DNA of 64,000 nucleotides from Opisthorchis felineus (GCA_004794785.1 SJOL01007113.1:1148639-1212638), one strand, 5' to 3'. Shown: positions 12,201-26,700, numbered from the stretch's first letter. Notes: generated by a model not told the origin, from the sequence alone. Numbers and translations are program-made.

Positions 12201-15200
12201 ACCCCAGACGGGATCCAATGGGGATAACTGCGTGCAGCAGTTAACAGTAAACCACATGTTTTTCCATAATCAACATGATGAATCAAGCCACTGATCTCCT
12301 CCAGGGGCCACGTCCATATCGTCGCATCTTCCGAGTATCAGCAGTATTGACGAAAATATGTGCGTGCCGTTTCAGCGAAAGAGCATGTAGCTTAAACATG
12401 ATCTGTTTCTACCAGTAGCCAGTTCACTTTTCTCAATATAGTAGCAGCCTGTTTTAAGATGGAAGTTATTCTTAATTGGTCTGTTCCCGCGACCCTCTAG
12501 AACGTTCACTCTTCAGAGAAATTCGTACAGTTTCTTCTCGATTAAATCGTTACCCACGGAGTAGAAGAGATATACATTACCTTCCTTTTTGCTCTCTTTA
12601 CTGTGACGTTCACCACTGCTAATAAAACGTTTAAATGATTAACTCGTATGATTAATATGATTAAGTTATTTGAGGAGCCAATCGTGTTGGCTGAAATCAA
12701 AGACGTATATAATACTTTTCTTGAAAGACAGCTAACCAGGCTTGATGGCTTTTGGGAACGTTAAAATTTTAAGGTAACTGGTTTGAGTAAAATAGATGCA
12801 GTTAGAGGATATCTCCTTGTGAAGATGTTCTAATTGTACGATACATGTTCTGCCTCTGGCGAAAAACAGTACACAACTTTTCACTGACGCACTTCAGTAA
12901 TTTTACTCGCTTTTTAGCATACATTGTCCCTGTGCCCTGGCCATTTTTATAACGTTCGCGGTATATTGGCCGATTCCCACTGTTGCACGAAAACACCATT
13001 AACCACAAGCGAATCCATGACTAACACAAAACTGGTGACGTCGGACGGCCGCAGTGAAACGGTGCTCTATAGTTTCAGCAAGCATGATGAGTTTGGACGG
13101 GAAAAAGGCGTGGTATCCAACAAGCGATATCAAAAGACTGTTTGTAAAAATGACGTTGACTTTTGAAAGCACTGCCGGTCTGATTAATTGATCACTTAGG
13201 GACTTCAGTGCACTTCCAACTGAACTATCACCCTCAACTTCGAACAAAACAAACCTTATTTGTCTCACCAGACTTTCAAACGGACATCACTGAAGGAATA
13301 GGCGTGAATTGACCGATTAACCACCGGCGAATCAGATCACTCAGTTCTTCGGCAGGGTAAGTCTATGCGCCCGTATCAAGAAGCCAAAAACTCCCCGTAC
13401 GATTGCCATTAAGAGTGATTGTTTTTTCCTGCGTCATTATCTGAAGGCCACAGTGAAGTTTCAGCTTTCCAACGTATGCCACCAGTATTCAGTGATTTAA
13501 TAAGTTCGATAGAACAAGTAGACTTGGATTGGTTTATCTCACTGCCAATAGTTAGCCGATCCGGGAAATCAGTAAATACACCGGCTTCCGGCTTGTTGCA
13601 GGCTTATACGTTAGAATTTATGGCCATGTTCGTACGGTGCTGGGGTGTGAAAGCAAGCACTCAGGCAAGAGGTCTGGTGGGAATGAAGAATTGGGTCGTA
13701 CAAATGAGTGCAGTTAACGTATCTGTAAAACCAGCATTGTAACTTTTGTCGAATGTTTATAAACGTCGCTTTCTCCTGATTAAAATCTTGAAAATTTTGT
13801 GAACCAACTCCAAATGACTGAGTTAGACTATCGGATGCAGCCGTTTAGTTGGTTCCCGTTGGCTTCTCGAATTTCTGCATCCTCCATTGCTTATCGAAAT
13901 GTGCACATGACCCGTTCATCAGTGGGGAATAAATAGAGTTAGAGCGCATGCCCGTACGATAATTCCCCTGGTAGCTCAGATGGTGAAGCACTCGTCTGAC
14001 AACTCCCAGGCGTACTTTCGTTCACGCAGTATGTACTTGTATTTTTCAATTCCAGATACAATCGCCTGCGACACTGAGTGCCCGTGTCACCAGTCCTTCA
14101 CATCAATCATTAGCCACGGTTCTGCTGTCCAAGTACCATTACCTTCTGCTCTGATCCTGTGGTGATGAGACATGCGTTTTGGAAACCGCATCCATTTTGT
14201 CGTAAAATCTGACCGTGTCCTCTCGGTCAAAAGATAAACCAGAAGGTATCAGTTGATGTCACATCTGAAAAAAACACCCGGCTGCTCTGTAATAAGTTCG
14301 GGATTCCTTCGTCTCCACTTCTTTTGCGAATGTGGCAAAAGCTGCTGCTGACTGTTCGACATGCTAACCACAGCAAACCCAACGGATCGGAGACACAAGG
14401 CCAAGGTGGACAACAGTAGGTGGATGAGAAAAGAATGGTGAAGCCTGTCACAGCAGGCACCTTGGAAAGAAAGCAATGTAATCACGCAGATTGCATAAGG
14501 GGCAAGGTTACTTGCTGAGGGGTGGCATCTCAACAGTTCAGCGCACGCACAATCCAGTCAAGTACAAAGCAATGAACATAGTGTAGTGTCACAATTTCTT
14601 TATTCTGTGAAGACCACCTCCGGGAAAAAGCACTTTTCACTTTCCCCAAATGTCCACTACAAGGACAAGTGACTACATTGTGTGCTTTGTTTGAGCCCTA
14701 CTTCGTCTGTTTTGTTTGGTTGCTATGTGGTGTTTCCAGACTTTTTAGTTGTTAGGATGTCCCACGGCTTTCTGGAAGTCTTGAGTTCAGAAAAGATCAT
14801 CTATGAATTTCTCTTAATACATGTCAGAATAACTCTCGGATTCTTCTAAGCATCTTAGCAGCTTCCAGGGCACAACAATGTGTAAAATTAATGGTGGTAT
14901 GCTCCTCGGAGGTTTGTGATCTTTTCGTTTTCACCCTTCTTATTTCTTCACTCAGATGAGTTTGTTAGATGATACTCTCGGACCATCGCTTATCAGAAGC
15001 ACCGTTCACGTGCACTTTGATTCTGGAACTTTCAGGAGCCACTAAAGTTATCTGTTTACTCCTTGGAAAACAAGTCCGTTCAGAAATATATAATTTTACT
15101 ATCTTCTTCTACTGATGAGGTATTCCACCTCCCTTCTGATGACAACTCTATGGACAGTAATCAGTAAAACGTCTGCGAATGTTAGCAAAGTATCAATAGA

Positions 15201-18200
15201 GCTTAAACTTTCTAAATGCCTGGCAGATTATTCTTCTAGGTGAATTTTTACTTTCTTTCTATCTAACAGATTTCATCATCACTACGATTGCCTGATTTCG
15301 CATGGCGATCACGAAAGATAGACTGGTTATTTTAGCAGATTACACATATTTCTCTGGCCAATTTGGAGTTGAATGGTTTTTATTATGGTAGAAATAGATA
15401 TGTAATAATGCTCCACTTCAGAACCTTTGAATATCATTTAATGTTTCGTTATTTCAAAAATGTACGAAACACTTACTTTGAATCGCTCTTTAAGTTCTCG
15501 AGCATCTTTGGCAGCCTTTCTCCATTTTTGGATACACAATTTTATGCAGTTACTCTCATGTACTTGACGGATTCGAGAAACTGCAACTGAAAAAACAAAT
15601 AAAAAACCATTATGGCTAGCCTCTCTTGAGATATTGCATCCAGTAAGAATGGTTCCATTTACCGAGAAAAGAAAGCGTCCTAACTCGGGTGGAAGGATTA
15701 CCCGTCAGCAAGCACCTAAACTGAGTTGAATTTGCTAGAGATCTGAGCACTAAAAAGCACTGCTAAAAGAAAATTTCTGTTGATGACGGTGTTTCCATTC
15801 ACTCTGCCTTTTTTGTCCTGTGTAAGGATGAGCAGTCGGGATTTCTACAATAAGACCTTCACAAGAAAAGAAATCCAATAAATTGTACATTAGTAGAATT
15901 CCTTATGGTAGGCCAGGAGATGACTCCCTTTGATGCACAGCCATCCAATCTCACGCAAAGACTAGTGTGGTCGGCTCCTTACAACAAGCTTTAGTAAGCA
16001 ACATTTCTGCACCGAATATATCGTGTTCCAGAACTACGGTACTGATGAACTGTCAATGTTACACGTAATTTTTATCGGGTTAGTTACCTATCTCAAAATT
16101 CGGCCTCGGGCTGCCGCTAAACTTACCGAGCAGACTCACCAAAACATGGATATCGAAGGAGCAGCAGAAGCACGCTTGCTAATTTAACTGACTATGTCCG
16201 GTTGAAAAATACCACACTCCAAATTCTGTTTTTTCGGTGCACAATCAGCCATATGTAAACTTTACTCCTGCCAAAAAATAAGACCTACTTGCTACTCGAG
16301 GTTTTTGGATTGCCATGTATGCAATCGTCTTCTCAAACTTGAATCACTGACAGCTGACATCACAGTCTTTACAATTATCATTGTTTACTAGGTGAAACAT
16401 CAAAAAAAAGGAAAAAATCATGGAATGTGCGTGGTTATGTAGACCTCACCTGCTCTTCTTTTGGAAATGTTGCTTGCCCAATTCGACCACGCTTCAAAAG
16501 CACATCTGAGTGCCCGAATGTTACGGAATTTGTTTGCTTTCAGTATCATTGACTGTTTTTGAATTCGGCGAGCCGCTTTAATGCGAATTAGGTGTTTCCA
16601 TGCTCTGAAAGTTTAGTCATATAGGATAAAATTAGGTTTGGGGAGAGTTATTTGGTCTCAAACATGATTTCGCCTTAATAATTAGTAGTACTGAGCCCAC
16701 AGTTTGACATGGGTTATTTGTAAATACAGTTAAATTTACGGTATTCTCATCCAAGGAAAAACTATCCTCATGGATACCTCGCAAATGTGTTTATCATCGG
16801 CTACAGTTTATGCAAACTCCAACCATCACCACCCGAAATCCTTTATTCCTGTCAGGTATTCTCTCTAGGAGGATTGTCTTGAACAACCGAGGATGTCACA
16901 ACTTTTGTACTGGAGATAAATTTCTCAATGAGGTATCAGATGAAAAGACGCAAATTTTTATATGTTATCAGAACAAGAGTAATCTTGATTAAAAGTGAAC
17001 TGCATGTAGTCTCACTTCTAGTCAAATAACTAGAATGGAATTTACCGTTAACTATTTGTAATAACATTGGCAGTCGCTCGTCCGTCTGAACAAGCATTGT
17101 GCTGTTACTACCGCTGGATAGAAAGCAGATGATCCGGCGATTTCAAGATCATAGTTATGATAGTTTATACACTTTTGGATAGGACCTTAAGGGGATATCT
17201 TTTCTATCTGCACTACTGTACACGCCCAGGATCAGGTCAGATCAATATTCACCAACCGGTGCTGCAGCAGCGGGGATGTGCGGAATTCTTGATGACTGAG
17301 ATTTATACCATGCTGTAGGTGAATAGCCCGTTGACGCAACAATAATGATTTGGGAATAAAGCTTAAGCAAGTCAAGAAGATAAAGATTTCTCCCAGGTAA
17401 ATAGATCGTGTGTTTTGATTCGAACCTTGAAATTCTGAGCCGAAGATATCAGGCGAAGTGCTTCTGAGATTCGCCCTAGTCAGCTGCTACCTTCAAAATA
17501 AGTTGGCTTCAGCAGGCGCGAATTATGTGTCTGAATTATATGACTTTGCGTTTGGCTAATCCTTAGTACATAGGCGACAAAAATACCTCTGGGACCAATA
17601 AAAGTGCATGCGTACTTATCAGACTACCTCAAGAAGCAGTATTCATGAATACTCACTAATGTAATCACTGGACCTACCGGAAGCACTTCTTCAACAGGTT
17701 CTGGTTGAATGTGTGACACGCCTTGATGAACATCTCCGATGTTGGCTAAAGTGTTAAAAGTTGTACGGAGAATATAGCTCGCTGTGCATAAGTCTTCCGT
17801 AAAAGTGAAGTTAAAAAGCTATGATATTAAAAACTTTGTGATGAATTTTGCAAATGCTTGGCCAAGGAGATGATCAGGAAATGCATGAGAACAACTGACC
17901 AATCCTGTTAACCGTAGACAGTAATTATAATGAACCTATATAACTCTCTTGTTCCTAGAATGTTTGCGGTCCTAATCAATAGACCGGTGAAACTCGTTGT
18001 CCCGATCATTCCACCGTTCCATTATCTCTGTTGGGCATCACCAAGTGTGCGCATTATAGTTGATCCACCAGATATCCGCTCAAAGCTCACCCTCTAACAC
18101 AAAAGCAAGCCGCCGCTGAATTCATTCGCACAAACGGTGCACTTGAATTCGTTCATATTTGCCTAGTTCGGCCAGTATATAAAATTTCGTTGAAATTAAT

Positions 18201-21200
18201 TAACGACAACTTTTTGACCAGTCAACGACGACTGCAGTACCAACATAACTGGGGCCTAAATGTTGCACAACCTTACCAATGCATTTAGCCAGATTTCTTT
18301 AATGAGCGGAATAACAGCGAAGGAAAGAGAAAGAGATCCGGTATTGGCAATAACCAGAATGTATGCATTCAGACAACTTATATAGGAACTGACAGTGAGG
18401 ATAAAACTAACATCTGTTAGAGAATATACTTCGAAACTGCTACAGTCGATCACACTCGGGATCATATGGTCCCTCTCAATAAAAGCCGACTGTACCAAAG
18501 TGACCCCAGCATTTCATTCTGCCATGCAACAATTTGCCTACCTGTCACCTTGTGCAGTTTTTAATTTGGCTTGGGTAAAATGGTCAGCTAATGTTTGGCA
18601 CAGAACGAGGCCACAGCATCTTGGGACGCCGTAAGTAAACAGAAAGAAAAGTTGTATGGACGTAACACACTGCTCATGAGGCCGTTGAAAACTCTTCTAA
18701 AGCCCACGACTGGTTTCATTAACGAGAGATTTAGCTGGGTTTAAGGTGAGTCTCCCGTGAAAACCAAATTATTATACACATAAGTGTATTGGACGAAATC
18801 CTTGCAATCTGAGTTCAAGTAGAACATAAGGTTTAAGAAAACTCGACGACTCCGCCTACCTGATGAGCCCCAAGAAGCGCGAAACCTGTCGTGTGCTCTC
18901 GAGGTATTTTCACCAAACTTGTGAGTAGTGTTATGTCTATACAGTGTGTTGCGATATCTCGAACATCGTACCAAGTGAAAGACTAGGCGGCCTGGTGCAG
19001 AACGTTCAGTCAAAGTAGTACATCACAAATAAGAGATCCAGCTGGATTCAGTTGAGTTTTTTGCCAAAATCGAATTCGTATGCAAATGAGTTTATTTGTA
19101 GAAAGGAAAGTCCCTGATGCCCCGCCAAGTCCTGACCTCCTGTATGCATACTGATAACTGTCAAAACAGAAAATTTTATTAAGCTACCCAAACCCGCGTA
19201 TAAAGAAAACCAAAGTTTCTAGCACGGTCATGGGATAAACCAATTGTGGGTTACCTTCCAAACGTTCATCCGCTCCCCACCATGGTGGGACGGTGCTAAT
19301 GACGGTGTGACTGCTGTTGCGAATGGAATAACGGGGTTTCGGCTATTGGCCCATAAATGCTTAGTTTATTCTCGCCTTGCAAGCGGGTCTCCCACAAAAT
19401 TCCGAGAGCACACTGGCAACACCATTATGTGGCGAGCGAAGGGAGTTCATATGCCATGGGAAAAATACGGACCACTGAGAAGTACCTAATCCCATCCCTC
19501 CTCCTGCTCTAATTTATTGATTCGACACAGTCATAGTAGAGGATATGAAATACTCTTTCGGAATTGGTGGTTGAGGGATTTTGTAGAATGCATACTCACA
19601 TGACTCTCGTTTGAACAATCGTCCTCCTTTCCTGACACAATAATTCTGGTGAGTTGAAACCCCGGTGCAGCCATTGGATATGCACTGCTGATGATCTCTA
19701 ATAAGAGCGGAACTCGAGTCTAGTGCTTCACCAGAATAATTGCGTCAGGACAGAAGGACGATTGTTTAAACGAGAGTCATGTGAGTATGTATTCTTTCGG
19801 AATTATGTAAGCGCAATCAGGTTAGAGGGGATCACCAAATAAGCTGCGCACTGATGATACCTCCTCGATTGGGGATCAATTGTTTGCAAGCTAATTGGTA
19901 AGCTGGGCGAGTGGATCGTCGTCTACCTTAGTAACCACCAGTAAACAAACTCTGGCACATTTCCATCCGTCGCATTTTGATGCGTTGTGAACGGAAACTA
20001 GGAAAGCATGCAATTTCAGCTTGGTACTCATAGATACTTCCTACAGTGAGACCACTGCTTCCCTTTTCAAGCCCATTACGGACATTGTAGCACACTATAC
20101 GCGGTGCCATTGATTTTGAGATGAGATGACGTAGGTTCAGCCTGCACATTTGTCATCACTATGGCTGAGCATACGCCCAGACCGTTGCTTCTGGAGAACG
20201 CCGTGGCATCAACGAAGCTTTGAGTCTGTGGTATATTCATGGAGAAACAGGAAGATTTGTGTGCAGCGACGCCTCCAGCCCCCCCCCCCACGGCTTTTTC
20301 TTGATCGTGCACCTCTAGCCTTCGAAAACAGAGTGTAGACTTCAATGCAGCGGGGAGTTGTGGAGAAAAACAGTCGTAGAGTACCCTAAAACATGTATTC
20401 AACTCAATAGCTCATTCAGTCGGACCTGGCGTTCTTTTCCAGTTTGCTATTTGGGCACTTATACATCCAGGGGAGAGGCGCAGGGTGGTCTTGCTTCACG
20501 GCTCTCAGCTATAGTCACACCATTTGTCAACCGGTTTCCGTTAAAGGGTTATGGCATCGTCCAAACACTTCCGTACAACAGGTCGTCACAATAAATATTA
20601 GATGGACTCCTCGACGCAAGAAGGGCTGGATGTCCGAAAGAGCCATCCATCCTTCCCAAAAAACTGCTCAGGCTTGTGTAGCCAAAGCTCCCAGTTTCCA
20701 CAGCAAAAGCTGTCAAGCCACTCGCTCAACCAGGAAAGATGTTATGGACTAGTGGTCAGAAATGGTCTGGTTCAGTCCAAATGCAAGGTCGGCAAAGAAA
20801 TGTACTAGAATCTGACGATCAGCTATGTGCGAACTATAAAATAAACTGTGGAGATGGACTAAATTCTTCATGTCAGTACTTAATCATCCACCCAGCCCAC
20901 GACAATCCACCACAGACACCACAACCTTCAAACGGTATACCACCAACTGCGATGTCCTCAGCCAAGTTGGATTAGCTAAGATAACCAAACCACTAAATGA
21001 CACCAAGTCCTCTTTTAAGGGTAGTATTTGGGCGAAAAATACAAAATCTGCTAATCAACAGTCCTCAAATCTATTCACAATCTTTTCTGCTCGGTATGGG
21101 AGGCTAGAGTGTCTCCGGTGGACTGAGGTACTTTGTACTGCTGGTGATATCCAAAAAGGTTAACATAACTTAATATTCCGAAAATTCCCATTTATAATAA

Positions 21201-23660
21201 GAACACCGATGGGTTGACGAACAGGTTTTCGGCAAGGTCTTTTCAAGCCATACAGTTGCAAAGGTTAAGAGAGCAGTATTTAACATATTTGAATGAGCAT
21301 GGTGTACATGAACAGGAAATTGAGTGAGAGACGACATTGGCTACCTATCAAAGAACGACTAGTTCAGGTCACCAATAGGGTGACTTGAGTGTGTCAGTGC
21401 GGGTAGTGCTGTGGTTGTGTGTTCAGCACAGGGTGTAAGTGTGGGGGGGAGGTGAGTTGGACCATGGCAAGTACAACATACGAACAAAGCGTTTTTGCCG
21501 ACAAGGGATCGGGTCTCATTGTCATATGGCGATAGCTTCAGCCACTGCGATTGTGCATTGGTGTACTGATCTGGGTTGATTAGCCGGAGTCTTGTAAACA
21601 ATGCGGAAGCTTTGGCTGGGTATCACGTTGTGCGCCGTGTCTGCTAGATGTTGAACTACCAAGCTGGTTATCGTCCTCCTAGTTCCAGAGGCTAGACAGG
21701 GTGGATTGTGTTCTTTCATTCTTTGTTCGAGTTGCCTAGTAGTGTGTCCAATGTACTCTGCTGCACAGCAGCAGGAGAATGAGTACACTAACATATTTTG
21801 GGCGTGGACAGACACTGTCTTTGAGATTAAAGGAACACAGACGATTGCTTGTGAACCTTCCGAGGTGAACTGGATGGCGGTGTGGGCCTTATTGAACTGT
21901 TGTTGGAGCGATTTTCACCTCGGCTTTGTTGTTAACAACAGCGAAGATGTCGTCTACATATCAGCAGTAGTATTGCATGTTCTCTATGGTAGCTTTTAAG
22001 GGACTATTTTATGTTTACTCATGAGAATGTCGGCTAGCATTGGGCCCAGTGGTGAGCCCATGGCAACGCCATCAGTTTGACGGTACAGCATGCCATTGAA
22101 CAGTAGTTGCACATTCAGTGTGCATCGCAGGAGGAGTTCTCGCAATTCGTTGACTGGAATCGGCAACCGAAAGTTGTTTGCTTCTATGTAGTTACATAGG
22201 TAGTTAACCGTATCCGTTAAGTGGACGTTAGTGTACAGTGAAGTCACGTCCAATGAACATATGAACGAATCTTTCAGTTCTAGGTCCTTTATTGACTCCA
22301 CGAATTGAAATGTATCTCGCAAGCTGTATTGACACATTTGTCGTCTTATCGGTTCAAGCATTTTGACGAGCCACTGTGCGATTTGGTGATAGGGCGAGTT
22401 GTGCATGTCTAGGATTGGCCTCAGTGGGCAGTTGGGTTCATGGATTTTCGGCAAGCCGTATAGGCAAGGCGTTGTTGACCCTGTGTGTTTGACTTTCTCG
22501 TAGGTTGTCTTAGAGATCAAACCGTTTGTCTTAAGGCGTTTCAGGCATGACACCAGTTGTTGCTCTATTATGGGCGTTTTATCTTTGTCGTTGGCTGTCT
22601 GACTGAACTTGGTTGAGTCAGCCAGAATGTTCGTCATTTTTCGTATATAATCCATTTTGTTCAGCACGACTATTCCGGTCCTTTTGTCGGGGCGGCTGAC
22701 GATGAGGTCATCGCGAGCACTTAGCTCTCTCAATGAATCCATGTGTTTCTTTGTTACCAAGTATTGACGTTTGACTTTATAACGGGTGTATTGATAACAG
22801 CAATTTACTGAGGCCGACTTGAAATGCTCCGGGTTGTTTGGACCAATTGGGGGTAGTTGTCAGAGTTGATCATAGAGATTTTCAAATTCTGTCTCGATAC
22901 TAAGGCGACTATCGTTGTGGCGAGGGATATAGAATTTGGGCCCTAGCGATAGAACTTCGATCAGAGTGGAGTCAAGGGACACAGTGGACAGATTATGCAC
23001 ATATCTTTCGGGGTTTGTTGGAAAACGGGACTGTGGCTTGCAAGCCTCGACGACTACAATCCATATAACCCTCAACCATGCTACTAATATCGTCGTCTTG
23101 ACTTAAGTTACTGCCGAAATGCAGCCCATCTTATCGGCCACCGAGCCTTATTGATTGGACTGGAAAGACCATATTCTTCATCATACGCTTGAATATCCAT
23201 TCTACCCTGATTTGTGGTGGCCGAGCTCCTATAAACCAAGTCGACTGCTTAGAGTATCTGCGGTCTGGCGTCTTCCGAATTGGTCGACAACGTCAAGAAT
23301 TGGATGATCGCATCGACAATGTTAAGATGACGTTAACGCAGCTTTGTACCGTTTTATGGAAACGCTCGGAAATCAGCCTCCAAACGAAGTTCCTTGTCTA
23401 TACCGTGACCCTATGATTCACAGTAACATATGTATGAGATATCTGCCTTCCCGAACTGTGGATCTCCGAAGACGCAAATTATTTTACCACTGGTGTTTAA
23501 GCTAATACTCACAGTAATTAGGAACGACAGAGGTTCCAGTGATAGTGCCAGGGATTGTTGTTTTCAGACCCCGCTCCGCCCCAAAGTGATCCAGAAACGC
23601 ATTCTACAGTGATTGGAACAAATGTTCCGCCAACCACACTAACAACCATCCAAAATCTGA

Positions 23661-23709
<49 letters not shown>

Positions 23710-26700
23710 CATTACTTGTTTTCTGGCTTTAGGCCATTAAACGTAGTCAGATAAACAACCCTTCAAAACTCAGCTAGGCGGCATGTAGCCAATATGTGTT
23801 TATCCTCTCCCCAAGGATTCTGTTCAGTAAAAAACCCACCTAGCAAAACCGGCCAGGAAGACGATCAGGTGTAAGGCGAGAAAGTGTGTTCTCCCAGCAG
23901 TTCGTTTTGTTGTTAAAGTGAAAAACTGCGCTGGCATACTGCCAACCGGACTCATTCATCTCCGACTGAGCATACCGGAAAGGATAAGTGGAGAACGTAT
24001 CTTGGTAACTCCACCACTAAAAAGTGCGGTGCTACCCACGGAAAAATTTCTCGTTTTCACGGAGCTGTGCTTATTACTTCTTGTCCTATTCAGCAGGATA
24101 TTTATACCCTTATAGAGACTTTGACAATAAGATCAAATGGAAATCAGTGGTCTCCCTTAGTGTGACACGTCTTTTACTGGCTGCCAAATCGCTGAATTTT
24201 TCATTTCCCACCACACAATTAGGATTCTGTGGTTGACTCCACCTAACTAGCCATGTGCAGTTAAATGTTTACCGTCAAAATCTGAAGTCGACTGTTGCCG
24301 ACAGTGTTGCGCACAAAAAATTGTTAATCAAGATAGTCTCATCCAAATAGGCCATTTTCAGACAGCTTTGGAAGCAAGCATTTCTAAACACCCCCATTGT
24401 ATCGCATTCGTCCCCCAAAAGGAGATCGACCGTAGATGGTTTCTCCAGGGGGAAATGATTAACGAACAAAACAAAAGAGCCTTCTACAGTAGACCAATGC
24501 TTCCTTATTAGCAACAGAGTCTAGTTCGAGTAGCAACATCGTAGCTTATCTGATGCATTTAAGATGATCAACCGCAGACTCAAGTATACGAACATCCGTT
24601 GGTGTTTGTCTGGTTTCCAATACAAACCTAAGCTCTTGAAGCCTACCGATTGGTCACAGTTGAAAGCGTGTCGAACCACGGTTGTGCGCCCTTTGGCTTC
24701 TTAAAAACAAAGTGTTCTTCTAAACTTCTGCACTAGTTTTTCGTCTTTCATTCATTAGTTGACTTTGTCATGACTTGCATTAAAGGAGACTAGTTTATTG
24801 TAAGCAGTGTCAATCGGTTGAAGTAGGTATGCCGTAGTTCTACCTCATTACCTCTTAAGCCCCGAAAAACGTCTACTAGTGGCTGTCCTCCGAGTGTTGA
24901 CCATTCTCAGCCAGTTTTATACAAATGGCTTTTCTGAAGCAATTTGTCATGGGAAATTAGCATGTAATTGACGCAAACATAAACGTACACGCCTGATCTC
25001 GGGTTATGTCCAGGGTAAACTTCGTTAAGTTTTCATAATGTTGGATAAGAAGTACACGTGGGGCGTAATACTTAAGATAGTTTCACCTCACTGAGCTAAA
25101 AAGGGCGCAACCGAAAGCGTCAATTCAATGTTTTCGAAACTGTACAGACTGGGGGTATGGAGTGAGGAAAGCATACGTCGTTTTCATAGGCTTACTTGGT
25201 AGCGATCACTGGACGAAACCTGAAAAGATACGAACACAGATTTGAAAATCGCAAAGGGGTGAGTTTCGTTTCTCGGTGTCAGTGCTTATGTTTTACTGCA
25301 ACCAAATGTCTTAAGCTTGATTTCAACGGAGATTTCGTTCAGTAGGTAAAGCCAGTCCATGCTAAAAAACCGAGAAGCACTCTACAGCAGCCTCGCCGTA
25401 TTAATCAAGGAATCCACACCAAGTGGTCACGGGTTACCTGGTTTCTTGAGTGACGACTCTCAGATGGAAGTGCGAGTAACGTCCGAGTTAATGACACTGG
25501 TAGACGGCTACCTGTGACCAAATGGTTAAGTATTCAAACTATTAGTCGGGAGGTCACTGGTTAGGAAACTCTCTGGAGCTTCGTCATCCTCAATAAGGAT
25601 GAAATAACTGTACATTGCTCCTTGGCTTTTCAGCATAGATTAGTTTCACTAGAAAGGACGGAATCTTAATTGAAAGTTATCAAATCAGGTCGTTGGTTTG
25701 TTTGCTGAGCTGGGCAGCTTAGTCGTAAACGTTTCACTAGTCTGGATAACATAGTAAGTAAATTGTGAGTGGAAACACTTCCATAAAGCACTTACGCTGA
25801 TAATGCATCTCCAGTGGTGATGAAGCGGTTTTTTCAGGTAAGAGAGCAAACCAACGACCATCAGTACAATCTGCACTACCGATATTCACTTCAGTCGTAT
25901 TCCAAAATTTCTTCAGAGCACCGAACAATGTATGTTCCCTTTTTGTCTCCATATTCAGATAGGATAAATGTATTTGAACAGAGGGCAAGCTTATTTATTC
26001 AGTGATCAATAATTTATGCATGTACAGAACTTACGTCGTCCATTCTAGCACTCATAAACCATCCTCGAAACAAATCTTGTGCAACGAATGGATGTTGTGG
26101 TCGCATCTTTGGATCAATAAACGAGTCCCTGAAATAGAAATCCTTGATAATTCTCATTTTCACTACAAAACCTAGTGAAAATTTACTTTTAGATACATTG
26201 ACTAACAGGGTTTGAAAATAGTGCAGACATTCCTTATTCCGGGTGGTTGTAGATTACGTTGTTTTATTCGTTTTTTTCCGTTTCTCCAACCAGTCCTACA
26301 CCTGACAACCAGTTTCACTGGAAGCACTGTTGAGTCTGCTTTTGAGAGCGTGTAGTTTTGTTGGCATAGTAACTTTGGTTGACCCTAATAACTTTCGTAA
26401 ATCACCATACTCAACACCAGGGCGGTCTGCCTAGTGCAATGGGCTGTATACTAGCTGCCTTAGACGGTAGATTTGGGCAAATATTTTCAAGTTCTCTTTC
26501 ACTGCCCAATTTGATGGCTTTCTACTGTGAGCAGAACTCCGAAATCCTAGAAATCTGGCAACTGTGGCACCCAGCTTGCTTCTCTCAGCTGTTCTCGCAA
26601 CCCAGACTGTCGGCAGTAAGCAGGGGTTTTAGATAGGACGAAAGTATTCGTTGCCAGACTCAGCAAGTCCACGGAACTCTTCCTAGAAGTAACATTCCAG

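Larger units (their letters stand above)
21522..23075 (-). mobile_element. Penelope-like retroelement, truncated and decayed
   Basis: The minus strand carries the N-terminal domain (VSLDSTLIEVLSLGPKF), an in-frame TGA at 22862-22860, then RT with RPDKRTGIVVLN, YGLPKIHEPNCPLRPI, SLDVTSLYTNV and TDGVAMGSPLGPMLADI (ORF to 21996). A frameshift follows. The catalytic YVDD is present at 21960-21949 just after another TGA, then a further frameshift leads to the GIY-YIG endonuclease part (AAEYIGHTTRQL at about 21.76 kb, then FRIVYKTP). The RT thumb region normally between YVDD and GIY-YIG (roughly 150-200 residues) is almost gone, so this copy has an internal deletion and is dead. Confidence 0.9.
18297..25795. 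other. FBXL13 intron 4, transposon-rich
   Basis: 7.5 kb filled largely with mobile DNA: a hammerhead relic (18.86 kb), a fold-back repeat with hammerhead (19.6 kb), a decayed Penelope-like element (21.5-23.1 kb), an RTE-like piece (23.2 kb), a TA microsatellite and the second inverted-repeat SINE (25.3 kb). Plus-strand ORFs of 60-100 codons at 20.1-21.2 kb give no recognisable product. Confidence 0.7.

Noticed and set aside
13419..13742. 107-codon plus-strand ORF as a gene
   Set aside because: No family recognised, no splice context, and an ORF this long is expected by chance in 64 kb.
23518..23740. Overlapping ORFs with IYIYIY on both strands (also at 47338-47567)
   Set aside because: Translations of TA microsatellites.
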